A program made the position numbers and the translations under genes. Below the pieces are notes generated by a model that saw nothing but the letters and a program-made list of their open reading frames with translations, had not been told where the DNA came from and searched no databases. From Fimenecus sp045595185 (GTDB lineage Bacteria > Bacillota > Clostridia > Oscillospirales > Acutalibacteraceae), in the NCBI GenBank assembly GCA_045595185.1, contig JAZNZX010000033.1, positions 1 through 8,529 of the forward strand: a stretch of 8,529 nt of DNA, written 5' to 3'. How positions within the stretch are numbered: position 1 is the first letter of the stretch; every line of letters begins with the position of its first letter. Positions 1 to 6,248 of the stretch are shown here, in pieces.

Positions 1-1
1 T

Positions 2-346
2 GGTATTCAAAGAACTGAGATCGAGCGTGGTCAGGTTCTTTGTAAGCCCGGCTCCATCAACCCCCACACCAAGTTCCATGGTCAGGTTTATGTTCTCAGC
101 AAGGATGAGGGCGGACGTCATACACCTTTCTTCAACAACTATCGTCCCCAGTTCTATTTCAGAACTACCGATGTTACAGGTGTTGTATCCCTTCCCGCAG
201 GCACCGAGATGTGCATGCCCGGCGATAATGTAGAGATGGATGTTGAGCTTATCACTCCTATCGCTATCGAAGAGGGACTCCGTTTTGCTATCCGTGAGGG
301 TGGACGTACCGTAGGTTCTGGTGTTGTTACAAAGATTAACGAATAA
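2..346 (+). CDS. tuf: Elongation factor Tu, C-terminal part (5' end outside window)
   Basis: EF-Tu is the GTPase that carries aminoacyl-tRNA to the ribosome. Only the last 114 residues are here, covering the end of domain II and all of domain III. The frame is open from base 2 to the TAA at 344-346. Recognisable blocks in order are GIQRTEIERGQVL, the KPGSINPHTKF segment, DEGGRHTPFF, YRPQFYFRTTDVTG, MPGDNVEMDVEL, and the near-invariant LRFAIREGGRTVGSGVV close to the C-terminus. The GTP-binding domain lies upstream of the window. The alanine of FAIREGG, a known kirromycin-contact position in E. coli EF-Tu, is unchanged. Codon use is C-rich and biased, unlike the AT-rich acyltransferase that follows, as expected for a highly expressed gene. 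A strong terminator 26 bases after the stop ends the transcript. Identification is essentially certain from sequence similarity recalled for the family. Confidence 0.98.
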   Translation, partial: GIQRTEIERGQVLCKPGSINPHTKFHGQVYVLSKDEGGRHTPFFNNYRPQFYFRTTDVTGVVSLPAGTEMCMPGDNVEMDVELITPIAIEEGLRFAIREGGRTVGSGVVTKINE

Positions 347-372
347 TTCCTGATTATTCAACAGATTTATAT

Positions 373-402
373 GCCCCTGTCAATACGACAGGGGCGTTTT
401 TT
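373..402 (+). terminator. Rho-independent terminator of tuf
   Basis: A perfect 9-bp stem, GCCCCTGTC (373-381) with GACAGGGGC (387-395), closes a 5-nt loop. One G and then six T residues follow (397-402). It lies 26 bases after the tuf stop and is a textbook intrinsic terminator on the plus strand. Confidence 0.95.
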
Positions 403-422
403 CGTTTAGAATGGTATTTGTT

Positions 423-451
423 TGTAGGGGTCGGCGTCCTCGACGACCCGT
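423..451. repeat. Palindromic repeat, TGTAGGGG...CCCGT family, copy 1
   Basis: The unit begins TGTAGGGG and ends GACCCGT, like the copy 20 bases downstream. GGGTCG (428-433) pairs with CGACCC (444-449) around a 10-nt loop. The framing bases match the copies at 469-501, 1582-1614 and 6404-6432, while the stem sequence differs, so stems vary but remain able to pair. This is the behaviour of a REP-like or small hairpin repeat family. No T tract follows, so I do not call it a terminator. Confidence 0.65.
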
Positions 452-468
452 CCATTTACAACATCAAA

Positions 469-501
469 TCTTGTAGGGGACGATGCCCACATCGTCCCGT
501 T
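469..501 (+). repeat. Palindromic repeat, TGTAGGGG...CCCGTT family, copy 2 (left inverted copy)
   Basis: A 33-bp unit with a perfect 9-bp stem: GGGACGATG (477-485) pairs with CATCGTCCC (490-498) around loop CCCA. It is 32/33 identical to the reverse complement of 1582-1614. The two copies therefore face each other across the acyltransferase gene and its promoter. It lies 4 bases beyond the stop codon of that minus-strand gene. On the plus strand it is followed only by GTTTTC, so at best it is a weak terminator. Confidence 0.8.
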
Positions 502-505
502 TTCA

Positions 506-1336
506 TTATTTTAATCTCTTGTTAAACAAAAAGGCGTTTTGAATTGATGGTTTCAAATTTTCAAGGTGATTAAATGCTTTTTCATAGTTTGTGATATTTT
601 TGAATTGATAAATGCATTTTTGTTCATAATCCCAATTGATTGGAGGATAGTCATATATAGGTTTATTGAGTTCTATTTCTTCTTCTGTTAAGTTCAAAGT
701 AGAACGATTTTGTTTTCTATGTGTAATAAAGTCCCATTTAAGAGTTGCCATCTCATCACGAAGTTTCTCAATACCTTGTTTTTTATCAATAATTTCGGTT
801 GTGGTTAAAATGTTTCCAAATTTGATTTTACATAACATTTTATTAAAGTCGTAATCAATTACTATTGGAATGATTTGTGCATCAGTTGATTGTGCAACTT
901 CTATAATTCCCCAACGCATAGGTAACATTAACAAATTTGTTGTTAAGTTCCAAGTTGCTTCAGGAAACCATAGAATGGGTTGTCCTTTTTTCAAATACTC
1001 AATGATTTTTGTTTTTGCTTTCAATGTATCATTTTTATCTTGTCTATCTACCCAAATAGCACCAGCTAGAAAAAAGAAAAGTTTATCTTCAATATTAAGA
1101 TTTTGTTTTCCGCTTAATACATAACAATGTCGTTTAATTGCTCTTAATGCAATAGGTGTATCTGGAAAAGCTGAATGATTACATGCAAAAATAATAGGTT
1201 TATCAGCAAAAGGTGTATAATCGTTTTCAATTTCTATATGGTATTTAACCTTGGTTTTGCTTAACTTTATGGTGAAAGAATATAGTTTTTTTCTCAACCA
1301 AATAGAAAAAATTGAGTCAATTAATTTGTTTGACAT
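506..1336 (-). CDS. PlsC-like lysophospholipid / 1-acylglycerol-phosphate acyltransferase family protein
   Basis: Members of this family (PlsC/LPLAT) transfer an acyl chain to a lysophospholipid or similar hydroxyl acceptor at the cytoplasmic membrane. In the 276-residue protein the catalytic NHxxxxD motif is N53-H54-S-A-F-P-D59 in the block IIFACNHSAFPDTPIAL. A second block, IWVDRQDK, spans about 94-101. The acceptor-binding motif is FPEATWN (124-130), where the usual FPEGT glycine is alanine. IIPIVID (155-161) fits block IV. There is no clear membrane helix. The C-terminal stretch of about 75 residues after 200 is rich in N, K, E and Y, and I do not recognise it. I chose the ATG at 1336 because a GGAT lies 9 bases upstream and the protein then begins MSNKLIDSIF. 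The frame runs open to a GTG at 1480, but that extension is encoded by a repeat-like hairpin region and has no ribosome binding site. The gene is AT-rich, stands alone on its strand, and is flanked by inverted repeats. The true substrate is unknown; a cell-surface glycopolymer acceptor is possible. Confidence 0.85.
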   Translation of the reverse strand: MSNKLIDSIFSIWLRKKLYSFTIKLSKTKVKYHIEIENDYTPFADKPIIFACNHSAFPDTPIALRAIKRHCYVLSGKQNLNIEDKLFFFLAGAIWVDRQDKNDTLKAKTKIIEYLKKGQPILWFPEATWNLTTNLLMLPMRWGIIEVAQSTDAQIIPIVIDYDFNKMLCKIKFGNILTTTEIIDKKQGIEKLRDEMATLKWDFITHRKQNRSTLNLTEEEIELNKPIYDYPPINWDYEQKCIYQFKNITNYEKAFNHLENLKPSIQNAFLFNKRLK

Positions 1337-1512
1337 AAATCCCACATCCAAATAAAAAGTGCGTAGCCGAAGCCACGCACAAAAAACGCATCGCTCCGTT
1401 TGCTGCGACACAATTCCGACACACAGTACAAGTATGCGAAAAAGAGCATGCATTTTTATCATGGGATAAAAAATACACACTTATACTGTGTCTAAATATT
1501 GAATTGTGTCGC
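1337..1512 (-). promoter_or_regulatory. Long structured 5' leader of the acyltransferase gene, attenuator-like
   Basis: From the predicted start of transcription near 1512 to the ATG at 1336 there are about 175 nt with several helices. The first 12-13 nt pair with positions 1404-1416: GAATTGTGTCGCA at 1501-1513 faces TGCGACACAATTC. After an internal loop, 1480-1491 pairs with 1421-1432 over 12 positions. The single imperfect position is G-U in the minus-strand RNA but C-A in the plus-strand RNA, which favours the minus strand as the structured one. Inside is an 8-bp hairpin, 1453-1460 with 1465-1472. The leader ends in a terminator hairpin just upstream of the ribosome binding site. I do not recognise a known riboswitch class and found no clear antiterminator. 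The same region may instead be a repeat element captured as a leader, since 1405-1422 resembles the repeat at the window's right end. Confidence 0.5.
1354..1380 (-). terminator. Intrinsic terminator hairpin inside the acyltransferase leader
   Basis: On the minus strand GTGCGTGGC (1380-1372) pairs with GCTACGCAC (1367-1359) through 9 pairs including one G-U, around a stable TTCG tetraloop. TTTTTATT follows directly. The hairpin sits between the predicted promoter and the start codon, 18 bases from the ATG. It would therefore either attenuate the gene or end a separate short RNA of roughly 160 nt. Confidence 0.75.
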
Positions 1513-1513
1513 A
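1404..1513. repeat. 110-bp imperfect inverted-repeat element overlapping the leader
   Basis: The termini are perfect 13-bp inverted repeats (1404-1416 and 1501-1513). A second matching pair lies inside them (1421-1432 and 1480-1491). The left arm (1405-1422) matches 15 of 18 bases of GCAACGCAGTTCCGACAC near 8490-8509, so the arm sequence belongs to a repeated family. A small non-autonomous mobile element is one reading. I see no clear target-site duplication. Confidence 0.55.
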
Positions 1514-1518
1514 AATTT

Positions 1519-1547
1519 AGTATATCACGGAGAATTGAAAAAATCAA
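1519..1547 (-). promoter_or_regulatory. Sigma-A-type promoter of the acyltransferase gene
   Basis: On the minus strand there is a -35 TTGATT (1547-1542), a 17-base spacer and a -10 TATACT (1524-1519). The extended element TGA sits directly before the -10. Transcription is expected to start near 1512, which is the outer edge of the long leader hairpin. It diverges from the promoter of the UPF0291 gene at 1616-1644. Confidence 0.75.
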
Positions 1548-1581
1548 TAATAAAGAAAAAGTTGTGAAGAAATGAAAAAGG

Positions 1582-1614
1582 AACGGGACGATGTGGGCAT
1601 CGTCCCCTATAAGA
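1582..1614 (-). repeat. Palindromic repeat, TGTAGGGG...CCCGTT family, copy 3 (right inverted copy)
   Basis: The reverse complement of these 33 bases differs from 469-501 at one position, with A in place of G in the TTGTAGGGG end. The internal 9-bp palindrome is intact. It ends two bases before the -35 of the UPF0291 promoter. Together with copy 2 it frames the acyltransferase gene and its promoter, an interval of about 1.15 kb. Confidence 0.8.
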
Positions 1615-1615
1615 C

Positions 1616-1644
1616 TTGACTTAATGCGTGAATTATTTTATACT
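1616..1644 (+). promoter_or_regulatory. Promoter of the UPF0291 gene
   Basis: A -35 TTGACT (1616-1621), a 17-base spacer and a -10 TATACT (1639-1644) predict a start near 1651 and a 26-base leader. No LexA-type operator is visible here, although the Bacillus relative ynzC lies in a LexA-controlled operon. Confidence 0.8.
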
Positions 1645-1676
1645 ATACAAGCACTAAAAACAAAGGAATGTATAGT

Positions 1677-1889
1677 ATGGAACAGAAAAAGATTGACAGA
1701 ATAAATGAACTTGCTAAAAAAATGAAAACTGTAGGACTTACAGAAGAAGAAAAGGCTGAACAGGCAGTTCTTCGTCGCGAATATATTGATGGTTTCAAAC
1801 GCAGTCTTACAGGTCAGCTTGACAATATGTATATAGTTGACGAAAAGGGCAACAAAACAAAGGTAGAACGCAAGGGCAACAAGAAATAA
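1677..1889 (+). CDS. UPF0291 / DUF896 family small protein (YnzC-like)
   Basis: A 70-residue cytoplasmic protein with the family signature. It opens KIDRINELAKK, continues GLTEEEKAEQAVLRREYIDGFKRSL, and ends QLDNMYIVDEKGN plus a basic tail. This matches B. subtilis YnzC, a short two-helix hairpin protein whose biochemical role is not established. In B. subtilis ynzC follows yneA-yneB in an SOS operon, but here the gene is alone. I chose the ATG at 1677 rather than the in-frame ATG at 1668. The AAAGGA at 1662-1667 abuts 1668 with no spacing but sits 9 bases from 1677. The longer form would add only MYS. The gene has its own promoter. It is followed after 44 bases by a dyad that can act as its terminator and that contains the parE promoter. 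Family assignment is firm; function is open. Confidence 0.92.
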   Translation: MEQKKIDRINELAKKMKTVGLTEEEKAEQAVLRREYIDGFKRSLTGQLDNMYIVDEKGNKTKVERKGNKK

Positions 1890-1925
1890 AAAGTGAATAT
1901 ATTGGGGTATTAAATGCTCAACAAC

Positions 1926-1955
1926 TTGACTAAACCGCTAAATATAGTGTATAAT
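1926..1955 (+). promoter_or_regulatory. Promoter of parE-parC, embedded in a dyad
   Basis: A -35 TTGACT (1926-1931), an 18-base spacer and a consensus -10 TATAAT (1950-1955) predict a start near 1962 and a 46-base leader. The -10 lies in the centre of a perfect 12-bp inverted repeat (1934-1945 and 1954-1965). A regulator binding that dyad would cover the spacer and the -10. Confidence 0.75.
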
Positions 1956-1972
1956 ATTTAGCGGTATTTTTA
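1934..1972 (+). terminator. Terminator-like dyad after the UPF0291 gene, also a possible operator
   Basis: ACCGCTAAATAT (1934-1945) pairs perfectly with ATATTTAGCGGT (1954-1965) around an 8-nt loop, followed by ATTTTTATTT. For a transcript coming from the UPF0291 gene this is a plausible intrinsic terminator, although the inner half of the stem is A/T only. It overlaps the parE promoter. Termination, operator function or both remain open. Confidence 0.65.
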
Positions 1973-2007
1973 TTTACTAATGTAATTTTTTGAAAAGGAT
2001 GTAATGT

Positions 2008-3993
2008 ATGGCAAAGAAACCATCTTACGGTAATGAAAGTATATCTCAGCTTAAGGGTGCTGACCGAGTTCGTAAGCGTCCCGGTGTTATTTTCGGTTCT
2101 GACGGTATCGACGGTTGTCAGCACGCTGTTTTTGAAATTCTTTCAAACTCTATTGACGAAGCAAGAGAAGGCTACGGTGACAAAATTGTTGTAACTCGTT
2201 TTCTTGACGGTTCAATTGAGGTTCAGGACTTTGGTCGTGGTATTCCTGTTGACTATAATAAAAACGAAGGCTGTTATAACTGGGAATTAGTTTTCTGCGA
2301 ATTGTATGCAGGTGGTAAATATGACACCAACGATGGCGGAAACTATGAGTATTCTTTGGGTCTTAACGGTCTTGGCCTTTGTGCAACACAGTACGCATCT
2401 GAATATATGGATGCTGAAATTCATACAGGTGGTTTCAAGTATCTTCTTCACTTTGAAAAAGGTGAAATTGCAGGTGATATGATTAAAGAGCCATATAATA
2501 AAAAGGATACAGGCTCTCGTATCCGTTGGAAGCCTGACCTTAAGGTTTTCACAGACATCAGTATTCCTCTTTCATATTTTCAGGAAACAATCAAAAGACA
2601 GTCTGTTGTAAATGCAGGTATTAAATTCATACTTAAAGACCAGATTTCAGGTAATTCATTCGAAACATATGAGTATATCTACGATAATGGTATTACCGAC
2701 TATGTAAAAGAGATTGCAAACGGTACAGAAATGTCATCTGTTCAGTATTGGTCAACTGAAAGAGTAGGTCGTGACCGTGAGGATAAGAAGGATTATCGTG
2801 TAAAGATTACTGCATCTCTTTGTTTCTCAAATAAAATTCAGCTTAAAGAATATTATCACAACTCAAGTTTTCTTGAGCATGGTGGTGCACCTGAAAAAGC
2901 ATTCAGAAATGCCTTTGTTTATCAGGTTGATAACTATCTTAAATCAAATGGTAAGTATGTTAAGAGTGATGCGAAAATTAACTATCAGGATGTGGAAGAC
3001 TGCTTGATTTTCGTTGTATCATCATTCTCAACACAGACTTCCTATGAAAATCAGACTAAAAAGTCAATTACAAATAAGTTCATTCAGGAAGCAATGACAG
3101 ATTTCTTCCGTCAGCAACTTGAAATTTACTTCCTTGAAAATAAGCTTGATGCAGAAAAGATTACAAATCAGATTCTTATCAATATGCGTTCAAGAATCAA
3201 GGCAGAAAGCACAAGAATTAACATTAAAAAGACATTACAGTCAAGTAATGATATGACTTCTCGTGTTGAAAAGTTTGTTGACTGTCGTAGTCGCGATGTA
3301 AATGAACGAGAAATCTTCATAGTAGAAGGTGACTCTGCTCTCGGTGCTTGTAAACAGGCTCGTGACTCATCATTCCAGGCGATTATCCCTGTTCGTGGTA
3401 AGATTCTCAACTGCTTAAAGAGTGAATATGACAAGATTTTTAAGAGTGACATTATCGTTGACCTTATAAAAGTGCTTGGTTGTGGTGTTGAGGTAAATTC
3501 TAAAAAGAGTAAAGAGGTTTCTTCATTCAATATTGACGATTTAAGATGGAATAAAGTCATTATCTGTACCGACGCCGACGTTGACGGTTTCCATATCAGA
3601 ACACTTCTGCTTACTATGATACACCGTCTTATGCCTACTATTATTCGTGAAGGCAAGGTGTTTATTGCTGAATCACCACTTTATGAAATTCGCAGTAAGG
3701 ACCAGACTTATTTCTGCTATACTGAAAGAGAAAAAGCAGATGTACTGGCTGAAATTGGTAACGCAAAATATACAGTTCAGCGTTCAAAAGGTCTTGGTGA
3801 AAACGATGCGGATATGATGTGGCTTACAACAATGAACCCAAAAACAAGAAGACTCATTAAAGTTGAGCCTGAATATATTGAATCACTTATGAATGAAAAA
3901 TTTGAATTGTTTATGGGTGACGATTTACAAGGCAGAAAAGACTTCATCGCCGAAAACGGTTATATGTATATTGACCTTGCAGATATTTCATAA
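2008..3993 (+). CDS. parE: Topoisomerase IV subunit B (ParE-like type IIA topoisomerase ATPase subunit)
   Basis: ParE is the ATPase subunit that, with ParC, unlinks daughter chromosomes and relaxes supercoils. The 661-residue protein has the normal bacterial ParE length. The GHKL ATPase domain shows E43 (general base) and N47 in FEILSNSIDEA, D74-x-G-R-G in VQDFGRGIPVD, and a lid motif GLNGLGL (118-124). The transducer lysine loop is QTKK (349-352). The TOPRIM domain has EGDSALG (440-446), IPVRGKILN (460-468) and TDADVDGFHIRTLLLT (521-536). The C-terminal QRSKGLGE is at 591-598. All metal and ATP residues I can check are kept. Several flanking positions differ from the usual GLHGVG, EGDSAGG and RPGMYIG. 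A GyrB assignment is less likely because the partner next door lacks the GyrA box. The ATG at 2008 has AAGGA 8 bases upstream. It leads a two-gene operon with parC. Confidence 0.9.
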   Translation: MAKKPSYGNESISQLKGADRVRKRPGVIFGSDGIDGCQHAVFEILSNSIDEAREGYGDKIVVTRFLDGSIEVQDFGRGIPVDYNKNEGCYNWELVFCELYAGGKYDTNDGGNYEYSLGLNGLGLCATQYASEYMDAEIHTGGFKYLLHFEKGEIAGDMIKEPYNKKDTGSRIRWKPDLKVFTDISIPLSYFQETIKRQSVVNAGIKFILKDQISGNSFETYEYIYDNGITDYVKEIANGTEMSSVQYWSTERVGRDREDKKDYRVKITASLCFSNKIQLKEYYHNSSFLEHGGAPEKAFRNAFVYQVDNYLKSNGKYVKSDAKINYQDVEDCLIFVVSSFSTQTSYENQTKKSITNKFIQEAMTDFFRQQLEIYFLENKLDAEKITNQILINMRSRIKAESTRINIKKTLQSSNDMTSRVEKFVDCRSRDVNEREIFIVEGDSALGACKQARDSSFQAIIPVRGKILNCLKSEYDKIFKSDIIVDLIKVLGCGVEVNSKKSKEVSSFNIDDLRWNKVIICTDADVDGFHIRTLLLTMIHRLMPTIIREGKVFIAESPLYEIRSKDQTYFCYTEREKADVLAEIGNAKYTVQRSKGLGENDADMMWLTTMNPKTRRLIKVEPEYIESLMNEKFELFMGDDLQGRKDFIAENGYMYIDLADIS

Positions 3994-4007
3994 AAGGAGG
4001 GATATGA

Positions 4008-6248
4008 ATGGCTCGAAAAAAGAAAACAGTTGAACCTGAAATCACTGAAGAACAACTGAATGCCCACATAATCGGTGCAGGCGAGGTTGTTACACAGAAT
4101 ATTACCGAAACTCTTGAAACAAACTTTATGCCATACGCTATGAGCGTAATCGTATCCCGTGCGATCCCTGAAATTGACGGTCTTAAACCATCACACAGAA
4201 AACTTCTTTATACAATGTATAAGATGGGACTTTTAAGTGGCAACAGAGTTAAGTCCGCCAATATTGTTGGTCGTACAATGCAACTTAACCCTCACGGTGA
4301 TGCTGCAATTTACGAAACAATGGTGCGTCTTTCTCGCGGTAACGAAAGCTTGTTGCATCCTTATGTTGACTCAAAGGGTAACTTCGGTAAAGCATATTCA
4401 AAGAATATGGCTTTTGCTGCATCTCGTTATACAGAAGCAAAGCTGGAAGCGATTGCGGCTGAACTCTTCAAGGATATTGATAAGGATACAGTTGACTTTG
4501 TGGATAATTATGATGCAACAATGCAGGAACCTACACTTTTGCCTGTATCATTCCCGTCAATTCTTGTAAACTCAAATACAGGTATTGCTGTTGGCATGGC
4601 ATCTTCAATCTGTTCATTCAATCTTCGTGAAATCTGTGAAACAACAATCGGACTTATTAAAAATCCTGATTTTGATATAACAGAAACACTTAAAGCACCT
4701 GATTTTATCGGTGGCGGTAAAATCGTTTATGACCAGGCACAGATGTCAGAAATATTCCGTACAGGTCGTGGTGGTTTTAAGGTAAGAGCAAAATATGAAT
4801 ATGACAAGGCAAATAACTGTATCGATATTACAGAAATTCCGCCGACAACAACTGCCGAAGCAATTATTGATAAAGTTATTGAGCGGGTAAAGGCAAACGC
4901 TATCCGTGAAATAAGCGATATTCGTGACGAAACCGATAAAAAAGGTCTTAAAATCACAATTGACTTAAAGCGTGGCACGGATGTTGAAAAACTTATGGCA
5001 AAGCTTTATAAAATGACAACACTTGAGGACACTTTCTCTTGTAACTTTAATGTGCTCATAGCTGGTGTGCCACAGGTTTTAGGCGTTGCCGACTTGCTTA
5101 CAGAGTGGATTGCATTCCGTACTGAATGTGTAAACAGACGCGTTTATTTCGATTTGACAAAGGCAAAGGATAAATTACATCTCTTGTTAGGTCTTCAGAA
5201 AATCCTTCTTGATATTGACAAGGCAATTAAAATTGTTCGTGAAACTGAAGAAGAAGCAGAAGTTGTGCCTAACTTGATGATTGGTTTCGGCATTGATAAA
5301 ATTCAGGCTGAATATGTGGCTGAAATCAAGCTTCGTCACCTTAATCGTGAATATATTGTTAAGCGACTTAACGATGTTGACGACCTTAAAAAGCAGATTG
5401 AGGATATGGAAGATATTCTTTCAAGCAAAGCAAGAGTCAAGAAAATTATCGTTAATGAGCTTAATCAGATTATCGATAAGTACGGTAAGGACAGACGAAC
5501 AGAGATTATCTACGCTCAGGAAATCGAAGAAGCAGAAGAAAATATTGAAGAAATTCCTGATTATCCTGTTACACTTTTCTTTACAAAGGAAGGTTATTTC
5601 AAGAAAATTACACCATTGTCACTTCGTATGAGTGGTGAACATAAGCTTAAGGAAAATGATGAAATCACAATGACTGTTGAATCAACAAACAGCGTTGAAC
5701 TTCTTTTCTTTACAAATAAATGTCAGGTTTATAAATCCCGTGCTTTCGAATTTGACGATACAAAAGCAAGTGTTCTCGGTGACTTTGTTGGCTCAAAGCT
5801 TCAGATGGAAGAAGGCGAAACAGCAATTTCAATGGCTGTTGTCAAGGAATACAAGGGATATATGCTTTTCTTCTTCCAGAATGGTAAGGTTGCAAAGGTT
5901 GACATTTCTGCTTATGAAACAAAGCAGAATCGTAAAAAACTCATTAAGGCTTATTCCGATAAGAGTCCGATTGTAAGTGCAGTTTATGTACAGGAGGACA
6001 AGGAGCTTGTGATGAAATCAACTGCAGGCAGATATTTGCTCTTTAATTCAGGTGCAATCTCTGCAAAGACCACAAAGGACAGCCAGGGTGTTGCCGTAAT
6101 GAGTCTTAAGAAAGGTCACAGAGTTGAATCTGTATCCGACCTTAAGGAAGGGCAGTTTGCAAAGCCAAGCCGTTACAGAACAAAAAATCTTCCTGCCAAC
6201 GGTGCAATACTCAGTGCAGAAGACCAAGGCGAACAGTTGACATTCTAA
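4008..6248 (+). CDS. parC: Topoisomerase IV subunit A (ParC-like DNA cleavage subunit)
   Basis: ParC forms the DNA gate of topoisomerase IV and cuts DNA through a tyrosyl-phosphate bond. The 746-residue protein begins the breakage domain with YAMSVIVSRAIPEIDGLKPSHRK. The catalytic pair R140-Y141 is in AFAASRYTEAKL. IPPTTT (about 277-282) lies just after the tower start. A coiled-coil and gate region with many K/E/D residues runs to about 515, and a beta-pinwheel C-terminal domain fills the rest. The GyrA box (QRRGGKG) expected near 535-545 is absent there, so decatenase-type ParC is preferred over GyrA. The quinolone region reads NPHGDAAIYETM: Ala99 replaces the usual Ser and Glu103 takes the Asp/Glu place. 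The AAAGGAGG at 3993-4000 overlaps the parE stop and sits 7 bases from the ATG at 4008, indicating tight co-translation. No clear terminator follows. An inverted-repeat element begins at the stop codon. Confidence 0.92.
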   Translation: MARKKKTVEPEITEEQLNAHIIGAGEVVTQNITETLETNFMPYAMSVIVSRAIPEIDGLKPSHRKLLYTMYKMGLLSGNRVKSANIVGRTMQLNPHGDAAIYETMVRLSRGNESLLHPYVDSKGNFGKAYSKNMAFAASRYTEAKLEAIAAELFKDIDKDTVDFVDNYDATMQEPTLLPVSFPSILVNSNTGIAVGMASSICSFNLREICETTIGLIKNPDFDITETLKAPDFIGGGKIVYDQAQMSEIFRTGRGGFKVRAKYEYDKANNCIDITEIPPTTTAEAIIDKVIERVKANAIREISDIRDETDKKGLKITIDLKRGTDVEKLMAKLYKMTTLEDTFSCNFNVLIAGVPQVLGVADLLTEWIAFRTECVNRRVYFDLTKAKDKLHLLLGLQKILLDIDKAIKIVRETEEEAEVVPNLMIGFGIDKIQAEYVAEIKLRHLNREYIVKRLNDVDDLKKQIEDMEDILSSKARVKKIIVNELNQIIDKYGKDRRTEIIYAQEIEEAEENIEEIPDYPVTLFFTKEGYFKKITPLSLRMSGEHKLKENDEITMTVESTNSVELLFFTNKCQVYKSRAFEFDDTKASVLGDFVGSKLQMEEGETAISMAVVKEYKGYMLFFFQNGKVAKVDISAYETKQNRKKLIKAYSDKSPIVSAVYVQEDKELVMKSTAGRYLLFNSGAISAKTTKDSQGVAVMSLKKGHRVESVSDLKEGQFAKPSRYRTKNLPANGAILSAEDQGEQLTF

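Noticed and set aside
27..233. 68-codon plus-strand open frame at the window start
   Set aside because: It is an alternative frame within the tuf coding sequence.
1337..1480. N-terminal extension of the acyltransferase to a GTG at 1480
   Set aside because: The extra 48 residues are encoded by the hairpin and repeat-like leader, have no ribosome binding site, and are not part of the family. The frame is simply open.
469..1614. A composite transposon around the acyltransferase
   Set aside because: The flanking repeats are only 33 bp, occur elsewhere singly, and no transposase or target duplication is visible. Kept only as a finding about repeat placement.
1616..1676. A LexA operator for the UPF0291 gene
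   Set aside because: Expected only by analogy with B. subtilis ynzC. No matching dyad was found near the promoter.
3168..3656. 162-codon minus-strand open frame inside parE
   Set aside because: It lies wholly within the TOPRIM coding region, shows no family motif, and is explained as a shadow of parE codon use.
4237..4569. Open frames in other phases inside parC (also 5281-5631 and 5677-5976)
   Set aside because: All overlap the continuous, motif-rich parC frame and have no features of their own.
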